Source: Clostridia bacterium (GTDB lineage Bacteria > Bacillota > Clostridia > UMGS1810). Taken from it: 64,000 nucleotides of DNA. The DNA is taken from assembly GCA_017436905.1 (NCBI GenBank), contig JAFSCF010000012.1:62001-126000 (forward strand), read 5' to 3'. Below are positions 1 to 8,323 of this stretch, in pieces. Every line of letters begins with the position of its first letter. Positions within the stretch are counted from its first letter, which is position 1. Position numbers and translations under genes: made by a program. The notes beneath the pieces are model-generated. The model ran no database searches. It was not told the origin of the DNA and worked only from the letters and a program-made list of their open reading frames with translations.

Positions 1-401
1 GTATCTTCAAGCGAGTCTATAGCAGAATTACTAAGTCCATACCCCTCGTCAATACGGTCGGGAATATAATAATCAACATTATCTGTTTTAGTTTTAAGAT
101 AAGTATATAAAATGTACGCAGCGGTAATTCCGTCAGCATCATAATCGCCATAGACAGTGATTTTTTCGTTATTGTCAAGCGCTTCGTCAATGCGTTCAAC
201 AGCCCTGTCCATATCCTTTAAAAGATACGGATTGTGAAACGACGTTGCATCACGGCGGGTAAAGCGTTCAATATCCTCTCTGTCAGTAAGATTTTTAGAA
301 AGCAATACCGCTGCCACAAATTTCGGCACATTATTAAGGCGGGCAATTTCTTCTATCTGTTCGGTTGTATAATCTGATATAATCCACTTGCTGTTTTTCA
401 T
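1..401 (-). CDS. recJ: RecJ single-stranded-DNA exonuclease, N-terminal part (gene runs off the window)
   Basis: Reading the minus strand from ATG at 401 gives 133 codons without a stop up to the window edge. The N-terminus is followed by the DHH-family motif VYGDYDADGITA and then YYIPDRIDEGYGL, which are motif I and the following conserved stretch of RecJ. RecJ is a 5'-3' single-strand DNA exonuclease of recombination and mismatch repair; the DHHA1 and OB domains would lie beyond base 1. A purine-rich ribosome site (GGGGG) lies 9 bases upstream of the start. It diverges from the DUF554 gene. Identification is strong because of the motif pair; only the C-terminal two thirds are missing. Confidence 0.93.
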   Translation of the reverse strand, partial: MKNSKWIISDYTTEQIEEIARLNNVPKFVAAVLLSKNLTDREDIERFTRRDATSFHNPYLLKDMDRAVERIDEALDNNEKITVYGDYDADGITAAYILYTYLKTKTDNVDYYIPDRIDEGYGLSNSAIDSLED

Positions 402-480
402 AACGCATCTGCCCCCTTTTAACAGTTTATAATATTATAATTATACCATCTGTAGAAGGTAAATTCAATACTTTTATATG

Positions 481-509
481 TTGCAAATTAAAATTAAATA
501 TGGTATTAT
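481..509 (+). promoter_or_regulatory. sigma-A promoter of the DUF554 gene
   Basis: TTGCAA at 481-486 and TATTAT at 504-509 are separated by 17 bp, which puts transcription start near 516, about 28 bases before the chosen ATG. Confidence 0.6.
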
Positions 510-543
510 TCTAATTGACAAAAACATGAAAGGTCGAATACAT

Positions 544-1242
544 ATGACAGCAACTTTTATAAATGTAATTCTGGTAATCGCAGGCAGCCTCATAGGTCTG
601 CTATTTAAAAACAAAATCAACGAAAACTTTTCTAAAGCGATAGTTACAGGTCTTGCGCTGTGCGTACTGACAATAGGTATACAAAGCGCTGTGCAAACAC
701 AGAATATGACGCTTGTTATAATAAGTATAGTGATAGGAATATTCATTGGCGAAGCACTTAAAATCGAAGACCGCATATACGGCATAGGCAACAAACTTAA
801 ATCTAAATTCAGCAAAGGCGATACCTCTAATTTTGCTGAGGGCTTTTTATCAGCATCACTGCTGTTCTGCGTGGGCAGTATGGCGATTATGGGTTCTATG
901 GAGGCAGGCATCAACCATGACTATTCAATCATAATATCCAAAAGCGTTATAGATGGTATAACGGCGATTTCTTTAGCCGCAACGCTTGGTATAGGTGTAA
1001 TGTTTTCGGCGGCATTTGTGCTTGTGTATCAGGGGGCGATAACAATTATCGCAATGTATGCAGGCAACTTTATGAGCGAGGTAATGATAAACGAAATGTC
1101 TGCCGTCGGAGGACTTTTAATTATCGCTTTGGCGATAAATATGCTGGGAATCAAAAAAATACGCGCAGGAAATATGCTGCCGGCAATTTTTGTTCCGCTT
1201 GTTTATTATCCCTTGTTTAATTTACTTACATCAATATTCTAA
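544..1242 (+). CDS. DUF554 family membrane protein (YdfK-like)
   Basis: A 232-residue, strongly hydrophobic protein with about six or seven membrane segments. The start MTATFINVILVIAGSLIGLL is the usual N-terminus of DUF554 proteins, so I chose ATG 544 rather than the in-frame GTG/ATG codons between 478 and 526, most of which would lie upstream of or at the transcription start implied by the promoter. The GSMAIMGSMEAG segment and the glycine-rich helices fit the family. Function is unknown; transport is often assumed but not shown. It is a single-gene unit between recJ (divergent) and spoIIID (convergent). Confidence 0.85.
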   Translation: MTATFINVILVIAGSLIGLLFKNKINENFSKAIVTGLALCVLTIGIQSAVQTQNMTLVIISIVIGIFIGEALKIEDRIYGIGNKLKSKFSKGDTSNFAEGFLSASLLFCVGSMAIMGSMEAGINHDYSIIISKSVIDGITAISLAATLGIGVMFSAAFVLVYQGAITIIAMYAGNFMSEVMINEMSAVGGLLIIALAINMLGIKKIRAGNMLPAIFVPLVYYPLFNLLTSIF

Positions 1243-1245
1243 TAA

Positions 1246-1277
1246 GCAAAAAGGTCTGCTTTAGCAGACCTTTTTGC
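1246..1277. terminator. bidirectional intrinsic terminator between DUF554 gene and spoIIID
   Basis: A perfect 15-bp stem (1246-1260 with 1263-1277) of GCAAAAAGGTCTGCT type has A-run and T-run flanks, so it can stop transcription from both sides. Its right half includes the stop codon of spoIIID at 1261-1263. Confidence 0.85.
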
Positions 1278-1518
1278 TTTTATATTTATTTTTCGTAGCA
1301 ATGCCGCCTCGTATGTGCCTTTGAGATTTATTTTCGTCAAGTATTTCTTTAGCCAGCATAGCCATATGCGGATTGATTTTCTGTAAACGCTCGGTGATAT
1401 CTTTATGTACTGTGGATTTTGAAATCCCAAATCTTTTGGCGGCGGCACGGACAGTTGCTTTATTTTCAATAATATATTGAGCCAGCGTCACAACTCTCTC
1501 CATTATGTAATCTTTCAC
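1261..1518 (-). CDS. spoIIID: sporulation transcriptional regulator SpoIIID
   Basis: An 85-residue DNA-binding protein with the helix-turn-helix VRAAAKRFGISKSTVHKDIT followed by the family signature ERLQKINPHMA and the basic tail RHIRGGIATKNKYK, nearly as in Bacillus SpoIIID. In Bacillus it works in the mother cell with sigma-E and sigma-K to switch genes on and off. I start it at GTG 1518 because AGGGGTG lies at the right distance; the upstream in-frame ATG at 1533 falls inside the ribosome site itself. A perfect palindrome covers that ribosome site (separate entry). Single-gene unit. Confidence 0.93.
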   Translation of the reverse strand: MKDYIMERVVTLAQYIIENKATVRAAAKRFGISKSTVHKDITERLQKINPHMAMLAKEILDENKSQRHIRGGIATKNKYKSKKVC

Positions 1519-1521
1519 AAC

Positions 1522-1555
1522 ATCACCCCTCATATAATACTATATGAGGGGTGAT
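1522..1555. promoter_or_regulatory. perfect 15-bp palindrome over the spoIIID ribosome binding site
   Basis: Arms 1522-1536 and 1541-1555 are exact inverse complements with a 4-base loop. On the spoIIID strand the second arm holds the AGGGGTG ribosome site, 4 bases before GTG 1518. It could be an RNA hairpin hiding the ribosome site or a DNA operator; the CATATAGT inside it also resembles a sigma-E/sigma-K -10 box. Confidence 0.7.
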
Positions 1556-1614
1556 TGGCAGTTATGTACTATTTTTTATTCTATAAACATAATACTAAAA
1601 ATGTTTTACCAACT

Positions 1615-2499
1615 TTATAATTCGTGTGTGTGTTTTGTTCCCATATATACATCTGCAACCTCGGTAATGGTCATAAACGCTTCGGGGTCAATCTCGTGGG
1701 CGATTTCTTTTACATTTGGAATCTGAAATCTGTTTACTATAAAATACACAGCCGTTTTTTCCATTTTTGAATAATGTCCTTTTGCAAGCAGTTGTGTTAC
1801 GCCGCTTTCGTATTCATTACTCAATGCGTCACACACTTCATCTGCTTTATCCGTTATAATCATTATTGCTTTTGAGCGGTCGATACCCTCTACTATAAAG
1901 TCAATCGTTTTAAGCCCTGCTCCGTAAGTAACAATCGAGTAAAGGGGCAATACCCAACTACCAAGTACCATACCACTTATAACATACAGAATTACATTAT
2001 AAATCATTACAAATGTACCTACTGTAACGCCTATCTTTTTTGCAAAGATAACTGACATAACCTCTACACCATCGATTGCACCTCCAAGACGTATGGTAAG
2101 ACCGCTGCCGACACCAGATATTATACCACCGAAGATTGAGCAAAGCAGTAAATCCTCTCCTGCCAGAGGCGATGTGATACTTACATCTATCGGGAATACA
2201 TCGGTAATTAAAAATGCACCCAAAGCATACATTGCAACGGTGTATAAAGAATACACAGTAAAAACTTTACCCTGTTTTTTAAATCCGTAAAGAAATAGCG
2301 GGATATTTAAAACCAACAAAAATACTGACAACGGCAATGGTGTGATTTGAGATAAAAGCATAGATGTACCCGAAATACCACTGTCGTAAAGTTTTACAGG
2401 CGCAAGGAAAACCGTTATTCCAAAAGCATTTATAAAACCCGCTGTGGTAAGCCCTATAAAATTCAATATCTTAAATTTATGAATTATCTTTTTATTCAA
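1615..2499 (-). CDS. YitT family membrane protein (DUF161 + DUF2179)
   Basis: A 294-residue protein with an N-terminal membrane part of about five or six helices (GGAIDGVEVMSVIFAKKIG is the conserved YitT segment) and a C-terminal soluble DUF2179 domain from about residue 200 (SKAIMIITDKADEVCDAL... GVTQLLAKGHYSK). Function is not established; family members occur in many copies in Firmicutes. I start it at TTG 2499, 8 bases after AAAGGAG, because the frame open up to 2583 would overlap queH and has no ribosome site. It lies just downstream of queH and is probably co-transcribed. Confidence 0.88.
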   Translation of the reverse strand: MNKKIIHKFKILNFIGLTTAGFINAFGITVFLAPVKLYDSGISGTSMLLSQITPLPLSVFLLVLNIPLFLYGFKKQGKVFTVYSLYTVAMYALGAFLITDVFPIDVSITSPLAGEDLLLCSIFGGIISGVGSGLTIRLGGAIDGVEVMSVIFAKKIGVTVGTFVMIYNVILYVISGMVLGSWVLPLYSIVTYGAGLKTIDFIVEGIDRSKAIMIITDKADEVCDALSNEYESGVTQLLAKGHYSKMEKTAVYFIVNRFQIPNVKEIAHEIDPEAFMTITEVADVYMGTKHTHEL

Positions 2500-2512
2500 A
2501 TTGAATTCTCCT

Positions 2513-3118
2513 TTATGTTTGCTTTGAATATATGCATCCGCAATAATTCTGCCTGTAAAGATTGTACTGCGCAGAAAGTGCACAAGAGCGTTTGTACCCC
2601 TCGCCTTTTTTAAAGTCAGAGCACAAATATTTTACTCCGTACCTCTCTGCAAGTTCCAAGCCGATTTCATTAAGCCATTGCGCATTTTTATACGGACTTA
2701 TAGAAAGTGTTGTAGTTACATAATCAAAGCCGTTTTCTTTTGCATACGCAACCGAACTTTCAAGCCGCAAGCGGTAGCATTTAGCACATCTTGCACCACC
2801 CTCAGGGATGTCTTCCATACCCTTTGCAATATTTTCAAATTCCGAATAATCATACGGCGGTGCAATAATTTTGATATCGCTCAAATCCATTTCGGCAGTT
2901 AATCTCTCTAACTCCTCTAAGCGGAATATAAATTCGCTTTCGGGGGATATATTCGGATTGTAGAAAAACAGAGTGATTTCAAAAACATCGCACAATTGCT
3001 CTAAAACAGCACTTGAACACGGTGCACAGCAGGCATGCAAAAGCAATTTCGGTTTTACCCCTGATTTTTTGATGTTTTCTATTTCTGCATCCATTTTAAG
3101 TTTATAGTTTAATTTCAT
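2513..3118 (-). CDS. queH: epoxyqueuosine reductase QueH
   Basis: A 201-residue protein of the DUF208/QueH family. It carries HACCAPC near residue 28, GGARCAKCYRLRLE in the middle, SISPYKN and a C-terminal CGC, the cysteine set that binds the iron-sulfur cluster and second metal in QueH. The enzyme makes the last step of tRNA queuosine synthesis, reducing epoxyqueuosine in GUN-anticodon tRNAs. No other queuosine genes are in the window. It lies upstream of the yitT-like gene with 13 bases between, and 9 bases after the acyltransferase gene. Confidence 0.93.
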   Translation of the reverse strand: MKLNYKLKMDAEIENIKKSGVKPKLLLHACCAPCSSAVLEQLCDVFEITLFFYNPNISPESEFIFRLEELERLTAEMDLSDIKIIAPPYDYSEFENIAKGMEDIPEGGARCAKCYRLRLESSVAYAKENGFDYVTTTLSISPYKNAQWLNEIGLELAERYGVKYLCSDFKKGEGYKRSCALSAQYNLYRQNYCGCIYSKQT

Positions 3119-3127
3119 TTTTACCTC

Positions 3128-4252
3128 TTAATTATTTTTTATATGTAACCTTTGAAGAATTTTGCTTTCAATAACTACAAACCATTTCATAATTCCATTA
3201 TACTTTTTGTCCCACAATGCAAATAATGGTTTTTCTACATATTTAATTCTTAACAAATCAATCATAGAACAAAGAGTAAAAATAATTAAAACACTTGACA
3301 CTGCATGAAGAACTAAAAATGGTGAATTATACATTCCTACATTATTTAATACATCTTTCCATAACCATTTACGCATAACATCACTATTTGCATGAATTAA
3401 CAAAACACCAAAGCAAGTGGAAGATATTTTATTTATAAATTTACTGTTCTTCATTTTCAAGTTTTTAAAAGTCAAAAATGAAGAAACTGATACTAAAACA
3501 GCAAGCAAGGTATTTGAGTCTTGGACAAAATAATATGCCATTCTCTTGTTAAACCAATGTGACAAAAACGCACATGCAATTACAGAAAAAATTGAAATTA
3601 TAACAAAAATTAAAGTAATCCATTTCCACAACTTAACATTCTCAAATATTCTTTTGGGATAATTCCTTATATATGATGCTATGAAATATAAAACCATAAA
3701 CCACGAAACATAATTCATATTAACTGAAAAATACGGAAACGTGCCTAAAAATATGTATGTAAAAGAAAGCAATAACAGCAATAATAAATGTTGCTTTTCT
3801 GTGATATTATTAATCAAAATATTTAAAAACGGAATAAAGAGAAAGAATACAAGATACGCAGGTGAAAATCCTGTAGCAATGCTCCTTACAGGTAATATTA
3901 TATTTATAATTCCTGTTAAAGTAACCTGATTATACGAAGTAATCCAAAAAACCAAGTTGATTATAATTCTGTAAAACCATATTTCAAATAAAAGTTTTAA
4001 AAATTTTTTCAGTGTTATATTGGATTTACACATAAAATATCCTGTAATTAAAACAAAACAATTAATTCCTGTCTTTCCCCAAGCACCAAAAATCAACAGA
4101 AACATAGATCTAATTGTTAATACATTAGAATAAATAGGACCTGTTGCATCTGTCAATCCGGAATTAACAACATAATGATGCGCTACAATCAAAAGCATAA
4201 CAATAATACGATATAATTCCAGATTAGAGTCTCTTTCTTTTGTTTTTTGCAT
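3128..4252 (-). CDS. acyltransferase family 3 membrane protein
   Basis: A 374-residue integral membrane protein with about ten hydrophobic segments. The start ERDSNLELYRIIVMLLIVAHHY with the paired histidines, and GKTGINCFVLITGYF, mark acyltransferase family 3 (O-acetylation of surface polysaccharide or sugar). The substrate cannot be read from context: the neighbours are queH and an AlkD-like gene. The gene is clearly more A+T-rich in codon use than its neighbours, which may point to transfer. ATG 4252 follows AAGGGGCG. Confidence 0.87.
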   Translation of the reverse strand: MQKTKERDSNLELYRIIVMLLIVAHHYVVNSGLTDATGPIYSNVLTIRSMFLLIFGAWGKTGINCFVLITGYFMCKSNITLKKFLKLLFEIWFYRIIINLVFWITSYNQVTLTGIINIILPVRSIATGFSPAYLVFFLFIPFLNILINNITEKQHLLLLLLLSFTYIFLGTFPYFSVNMNYVSWFMVLYFIASYIRNYPKRIFENVKLWKWITLIFVIISIFSVIACAFLSHWFNKRMAYYFVQDSNTLLAVLVSVSSFLTFKNLKMKNSKFINKISSTCFGVLLIHANSDVMRKWLWKDVLNNVGMYNSPFLVLHAVSSVLIIFTLCSMIDLLRIKYVEKPLFALWDKKYNGIMKWFVVIESKILQRLHIKNN

Positions 4253-4273
4253 AAATTCGCCCCTTTTCTGTAT

Positions 4274-4954
4274 TTATATTTTAAGTTTACGCAGATAATT
4301 CTTCTGCTCACCTGTTATTCTGTAACTCTCTACAGCCTTTTGAATAGTTTTGTTGTGCACCCATGCAGGCAAGCGATTTTGTTCTATATAAGGAATTGTG
4401 CTTTCCCATTGCTTCGCAAGGGCTGTGGCAAAATACCATGCAAGCATCATATTAACGTAGTATTCATCGCTTTTAACGGAAGATACCATATTCAAATAAT
4501 TTTCATTAAATTCCGCATCAAGGTAATGAACCATAAGCATACCTATAGCATAACGCACAGTATACGCATGATCTGATTCAAGCCAGTTTTCAATCTCCAA
4601 TAGCAGTTTATCAGTATTTTTTGCAAAGCATTTAGGGCGCATACCATCGCACGTTGCCCAGTTATCCACATATGGCAAAAATCGGTTTACTTCTTTAATG
4701 CACAAATCATACTCTTTTATACTCTCCAGCAAGAAAGCGTGCAGATTATTCTCCTCATAATATTTATGCGGAAGTCGATTTAAAAAATCACTTGATTTTT
4801 TACTGCCTGAAATTTCTTTTGCAATTTTTCGAAGAACGGGCACGCGCACGCCGATAATTGTTTCCAAATTGACAGTGGGCATAAGTTTTGAGTGGAAATC
4901 CTTATATTTTAAATCCTGATATTTAAAAAGTAACTCTATCATATATTTATCCAT
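4274..4954 (-). CDS. DNA alkylation repair protein, AlkD-like HEAT-repeat
   Basis: A 226-residue protein built of short helical repeats, with PTVNLETIIGVRVPVLRKIAKEI near the N-terminus and YVDNWATCDGMRPKCF and TVRYAIGMLMVHYLD in the middle, all typical of AlkD-type glycosylases that remove alkylated bases by wrapping the DNA. The D and W of VDNWATCD fit the family's conserved acidic and aromatic positions. There is no good ribosome site: ATG 4954 sits 5 bases after the terminator stem-loop of gatB, and ATG 4942 is an equal choice. Confidence 0.85.
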   Translation of the reverse strand: MDKYMIELLFKYQDLKYKDFHSKLMPTVNLETIIGVRVPVLRKIAKEISGSKKSSDFLNRLPHKYYEENNLHAFLLESIKEYDLCIKEVNRFLPYVDNWATCDGMRPKCFAKNTDKLLLEIENWLESDHAYTVRYAIGMLMVHYLDAEFNENYLNMVSSVKSDEYYVNMMLAWYFATALAKQWESTIPYIEQNRLPAWVHNKTIQKAVESYRITGEQKNYLRKLKI

Positions 4955-4959
4955 AGATA

Positions 4960-4992
4960 AAAGGACAGTTTTGGTACGTAAAACTGCCCTTT
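4960..4992 (-). terminator. intrinsic terminator of gatCAB
   Basis: Stem arms 4960-4972 and 4980-4992 (AAAGGGCAGTTTT pairing with its complement, one G-U pair) with a 7-base loop lie just after the gatB stop, followed on the minus strand by only a short T stretch. Confidence 0.7.
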
Positions 4993-4999
4993 AATGTTA

Positions 5000-6442
5000 T
5001 TAACTGTTTTTATATGCTTCCAATCTTTCAAGTATCATTTTATTAATAATCTGCGGATTGCCTTTGCCTTTAGACTCTTTCATAACCATACCTACTAAGA
5101 ATCCGAGCGCACGGGTTTTACCGTTTTTATAATCTTCAAACGACTGAGGATTTTTATCTAAAACGTCATTAACCATTGCCTCTATGGCAGATTCGTCATT
5201 TATCTGCGCAAGACCTAAATCGTCAACTATCTTGGATGGTTTTTCGGCAGTTTCAAACATTTTTGCCAAAACTTTTTTGGCGGCAGTTATGCTGATAGTA
5301 CCTTTATCAACAATAGATGCAAGTTCGTTAAGATCTTCGGGAGTAAATGAAATATCGTCAAAAGTAATATCCTGTTCTTTAACCACTTTCATAATATCAC
5401 CCTGAAGCCAATTCGCAACGGCTTTAACATTACCGCCGAGTTCCACGCATTTATCAAAAAATCTTGCCATACTCTTGTTGCCAACGATAATGCCTGCCTC
5501 GTAATCACCAAGACCGAGTTCGCCCGTGTATCTTGCTTTTTTAACATCAGGCATTTCAGGCAGAGTGGCACGTATGCTTTCAATCCACTCGTCATCAACA
5601 ACTATAGGCATGAGGTCGGGCTCGGGGAAATATCTGTAGTCGTGTGCTTCTTCTTTACTTCTTAAAAGCACGTTCTCGCCTTTGGCATCGTCCCAACGTC
5701 GTGTTTCCTGCTCAATAACTCCGCCATTATCAAGTATTTCGCTCTGGCGGCCGATTTCATATTCTATAGCACGCTGTGTACCGCTGAGGGTTGACACATT
5801 TTTCATTTCAGAGCGTGTGCCGAATTTATCGCTACCTACGGGACGCAAAGATACGTTGATATCACAACGCAGAGAGCCCTCCTCCATCTTACAGTCGGAA
5901 ACCTCTATATACTGAAGAATGGATTTTAATGTTTCAAGGTAAATTCTTGCTTCTTCGGCACTTCTAAGGTCAGGCTCGGAAACAATCTCTATAAGCGGAA
6001 CACCGCAACGGTTAAAATCAACGTATGACTCATCACCCATTACAGAGTGGATAAGTTTGCCTGCATCCTCTTCAATATGAATACGTGTAATGCCAATTCT
6101 TTTTTTCTCGCCGTTTACATCAATATCAACATATCCGTCTGTGCAAAGCGGCAAATCAAACTGCGAAATCTGGTAAGCCTTTGGCAGGTCGGGGTAGAAA
6201 TAATTTTTTCTATCCTGCTTGCCCTCACGAGTGATGGAGCAGTTAAGCGCCAAACCTGCTTTAATGGCATACTCTACAACCTTTTTATTTAAAACGGGCA
6301 ATGTACCTGGCATACCTGTGCATATAGGACAGCAGGAAGTGTTAACATCTAAACCGAACTCATTTTTGCATGAGCAGTAAATTTTTGTATTGGTGGAAAG
6401 TTCTGCGTGAACTTCCAGACCGATAACGGATTCATAATTCAT
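5000..6442 (-). CDS. gatB: Asp/Glu-tRNA amidotransferase subunit B
   Basis: A 480-residue protein starting MNYESVIGLEVHAELST, the family's signature. The zinc-site cysteines appear as CSCKNEFG and SCCPICTGMPGTLPVLN; the DRKNYFYPDLPKAYQISQFD and RIHIEEDAGK segments of the kinase-like active site follow, and the C-terminal YqeY-type helical domain (from about residue 330) ends in GMVMKESKGKGNP. With GatA and GatC it turns Glu-tRNA(Gln) and Asp-tRNA(Asn) into the correct charged tRNAs in the cytoplasm. Last gene of gatC-gatA-gatB, 18 bases after gatA, with a terminator behind it. Confidence 0.97.
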   Translation of the reverse strand: MNYESVIGLEVHAELSTNTKIYCSCKNEFGLDVNTSCCPICTGMPGTLPVLNKKVVEYAIKAGLALNCSITREGKQDRKNYFYPDLPKAYQISQFDLPLCTDGYVDIDVNGEKKRIGITRIHIEEDAGKLIHSVMGDESYVDFNRCGVPLIEIVSEPDLRSAEEARIYLETLKSILQYIEVSDCKMEEGSLRCDINVSLRPVGSDKFGTRSEMKNVSTLSGTQRAIEYEIGRQSEILDNGGVIEQETRRWDDAKGENVLLRSKEEAHDYRYFPEPDLMPIVVDDEWIESIRATLPEMPDVKKARYTGELGLGDYEAGIIVGNKSMARFFDKCVELGGNVKAVANWLQGDIMKVVKEQDITFDDISFTPEDLNELASIVDKGTISITAAKKVLAKMFETAEKPSKIVDDLGLAQINDESAIEAMVNDVLDKNPQSFEDYKNGKTRALGFLVGMVMKESKGKGNPQIINKMILERLEAYKNS

Positions 6443-6460
6443 ATTATCCTGCCTCCTTTC

Positions 6461-7921
6461 TTATAACGTAGGACGAATTGTGTGGTAATCCGTGTTCTGT
6501 TCAAACGCATATGATGCACGCAGAAGTGTCGCCTCGTCAAATGCTTTGCCGATTAACTGCATACCTACCGGCATACCATTTGTATCAAAGCCTGCAGGAA
6601 CAACTATACCGGGCAGACCAGCAATATTTACTGAAACTGTGCAGATATCGCCGAGGTACATCTGTACTGCATCGCTTATTTTACCGCCGATTTCAAATGC
6701 AGTGTTGGGGTATGCGGGTGAAAGTATCAAATCGTACTTTGCAAATGCGTCGTTGAAAGACTTTTTAATCAATGTGCGCACCTGCTGTGCCTTTTTGTAA
6801 TACGCATCATAATAACCTGACGAAAGTGCATAAGTACCAAGCATTATACGACGTTTAACCTCACTGCCAAAACCCTCTGTACGTGATTTTGCATACAAGT
6901 CGTTTAAATCTTCAAATTCCTTTGTACGATAGCCGTATTTAATTCCGTCAAAACGTGCAAGGTTAGAACTTGCCTCTGCAGACGATATAATGTAATATGC
7001 ACTCAAGGCATAGTCTGTCATAGGCAGGCTGAATTCTTCAACTATCGCACCCATTTCCTCGTATTTTTTAGCAGCAGCCAGTATGATTGTCTTAACGTCG
7101 GGTGCTATACCCTCGCCCATATATTCAGCAGGGATACCTATTTTCATTCCTTTAACATCATTTACCAATGCAGATTTATAATCAGGCAGTTTGATATTTG
7201 CAGATGTTGAGTCCATAGAGTCGTGACCTGCGATAGCGTTTAATGCAATAGCGCAGTCTGTAACGTCTTTTGTCATAGGACCAATCTGGTCGAGCGACGA
7301 TGCAAACGCAACAAGACCAAAACGTGAAACCAAACCGTAAGTAGGTTTTAAACCTACTACCGAGCAGAACGATGCAGGCTGACGGATTGAGCCGCCCGTG
7401 TCACTTCCAAGAGAAAAAATAGCCTCATCTGCCGCTACAACAGCAGCACTGCCGCCTGATGAACCGCCCGGAACTTTAGTTAAGTCGTACGGGTTTTTGG
7501 TTATTTTAAAATATGATGTTTCGGTAGACGAACCCATAGCAAACTCGTCCATATTTGCTTTACCTACAATAACACCGCCGTTTTCTTTTATTTTTTTAGA
7601 AACAAACGCATCGTACGGCGGGACAAATGTTTCAAGCATTTTAGATGCACAAGTGGTGGCGATGCCGTTTGTGCAGATGTTATCTTTAACGGCTACGGGG
7701 ATTCCGCAAATATCAGAAACACTCTCCCCTGCGGCAATTTTTTCGTCAGCCACTTTTGCCTGCTCAAGCGCAGACTCTGCCGCAACGCTTATATAGCCGC
7801 CTACTTTATCCTCTACAGCGTCTATACGCCCTAACACAGATTCGGTAATTTCAACACTTGAAATCTCTTTTGCTTTAAGCATTGAGGAAAGTTCATGTAT
7901 GGTTTTTTCGTGCAAATTCAA
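6461..7921 (-). CDS. gatA: Asp/Glu-tRNA amidotransferase subunit A
   Basis: A 486-residue amidase. It shows the Ser-cisSer-Lys triad: Lys in AVKDNICT, and the serines of [10 protein letters not shown] and [35 protein letters not shown] is the usual family block. It frees ammonia from glutamine for transfer by GatB. The start is TTG 7921, 7 bases after GGGGGAG. It lies 13 bases downstream of gatC in the same operon. Confidence 0.97.
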   Translation of the reverse strand: MNLHEKTIHELSSMLKAKEISSVEITESVLGRIDAVEDKVGGYISVAAESALEQAKVADEKIAAGESVSDICGIPVAVKDNICTNGIATTCASKMLETFVPPYDAFVSKKIKENGGVIVGKANMDEFAMGSSTETSYFKITKNPYDLTKVPGGSSGGSAAVVAADEAIFSLGSDTGGSIRQPASFCSVVGLKPTYGLVSRFGLVAFASSLDQIGPMTKDVTDCAIALNAIAGHDSMDSTSANIKLPDYKSALVNDVKGMKIGIPAEYMGEGIAPDVKTIILAAAKKYEEMGAIVEEFSLPMTDYALSAYYIISSAEASSNLARFDGIKYGYRTKEFEDLNDLYAKSRTEGFGSEVKRRIMLGTYALSSGYYDAYYKKAQQVRTLIKKSFNDAFAKYDLILSPAYPNTAFEIGGKISDAVQMYLGDICTVSVNIAGLPGIVVPAGFDTNGMPVGMQLIGKAFDEATLLRASYAFEQNTDYHTIRPTL

Positions 7922-7934
7922 TATACTCTCCCCC

Positions 7935-8216
7935 TTACTCCACTACCTTCGGCACGAGAACACAGCCTCTTGCCTTGGCAGGTGCATTTTTTAAAATATC
8001 GTCTCTGTCATAAGACGGAACTTCCACATCTTCACGGAAAACATTATATATATCAGACACATGGTTAGTAGGTGCAATCTGCTCGGCATCGAGTTCGGAA
8101 AGTTTGTCCGCAAACTCAATAACCGCCTCCATGTTGAGCGATTTAACCTCTTCGTCAGTCAGTTTAAGACGTGCAAGTTCTGCTACGTGCTTTATCTGCT
8201 CAGTAGTTACTTTCAT
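7935..8216 (-). CDS. gatC: Asp/Glu-tRNA amidotransferase subunit C
   Basis: A 93-residue protein; [22 protein letters not shown] is the typical GatC N-terminus and [31 protein letters not shown] the typical end. It holds GatA and GatB together. I start at ATG 8216, 7 bases after AAAGGAAG; the in-frame codon at 8234 overlaps that ribosome site. First gene of gatCAB. Confidence 0.95.
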   Translation of the reverse strand: MKVTTEQIKHVAELARLKLTDEEVKSLNMEAVIEFADKLSELDAEQIAPTNHVSDIYNVFREDVEVPSYDRDDILKNAPAKARGCVLVPKVVE

Positions 8217-8249
8217 AAGTATACTTCCTTTCAATTAGCAATCACTATT

Positions 8250-8278
8250 ATTATACACTATATTTAACCATTTTGCAA
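8250..8278 (-). promoter_or_regulatory. sigma-A promoter of gatCAB
   Basis: On the minus strand TTGCAA (8278-8273), a 17-bp spacer and TATAAT (8255-8250) lie about 35 bases before gatC. Confidence 0.7.
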
Positions 8279-8281
8279 CAT

Positions 8282-8310
8282 AAAAACACCGCTTTTTAGC
8301 GGTGTTTTTA
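8282..8310 (-). terminator. intrinsic terminator of the DMT transporter gene
   Basis: AAAAACACCGC and GCGGTGTTTTT form a perfect stem with an AAAAA-type loop, ending in a T-run, just after the transporter stop at 8324 and directly before the gatC promoter. Confidence 0.85.
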
Positions 8311-8323
8311 TATGTATTCAAAA

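Noticed and set aside
1544-1726. Plus-strand ORF starting MRGDWQLC after the spoIIID palindrome
   Set aside because: It has a ribosome-like start only because the palindrome mirrors that of spoIIID; the rest is antisense to the YitT gene.
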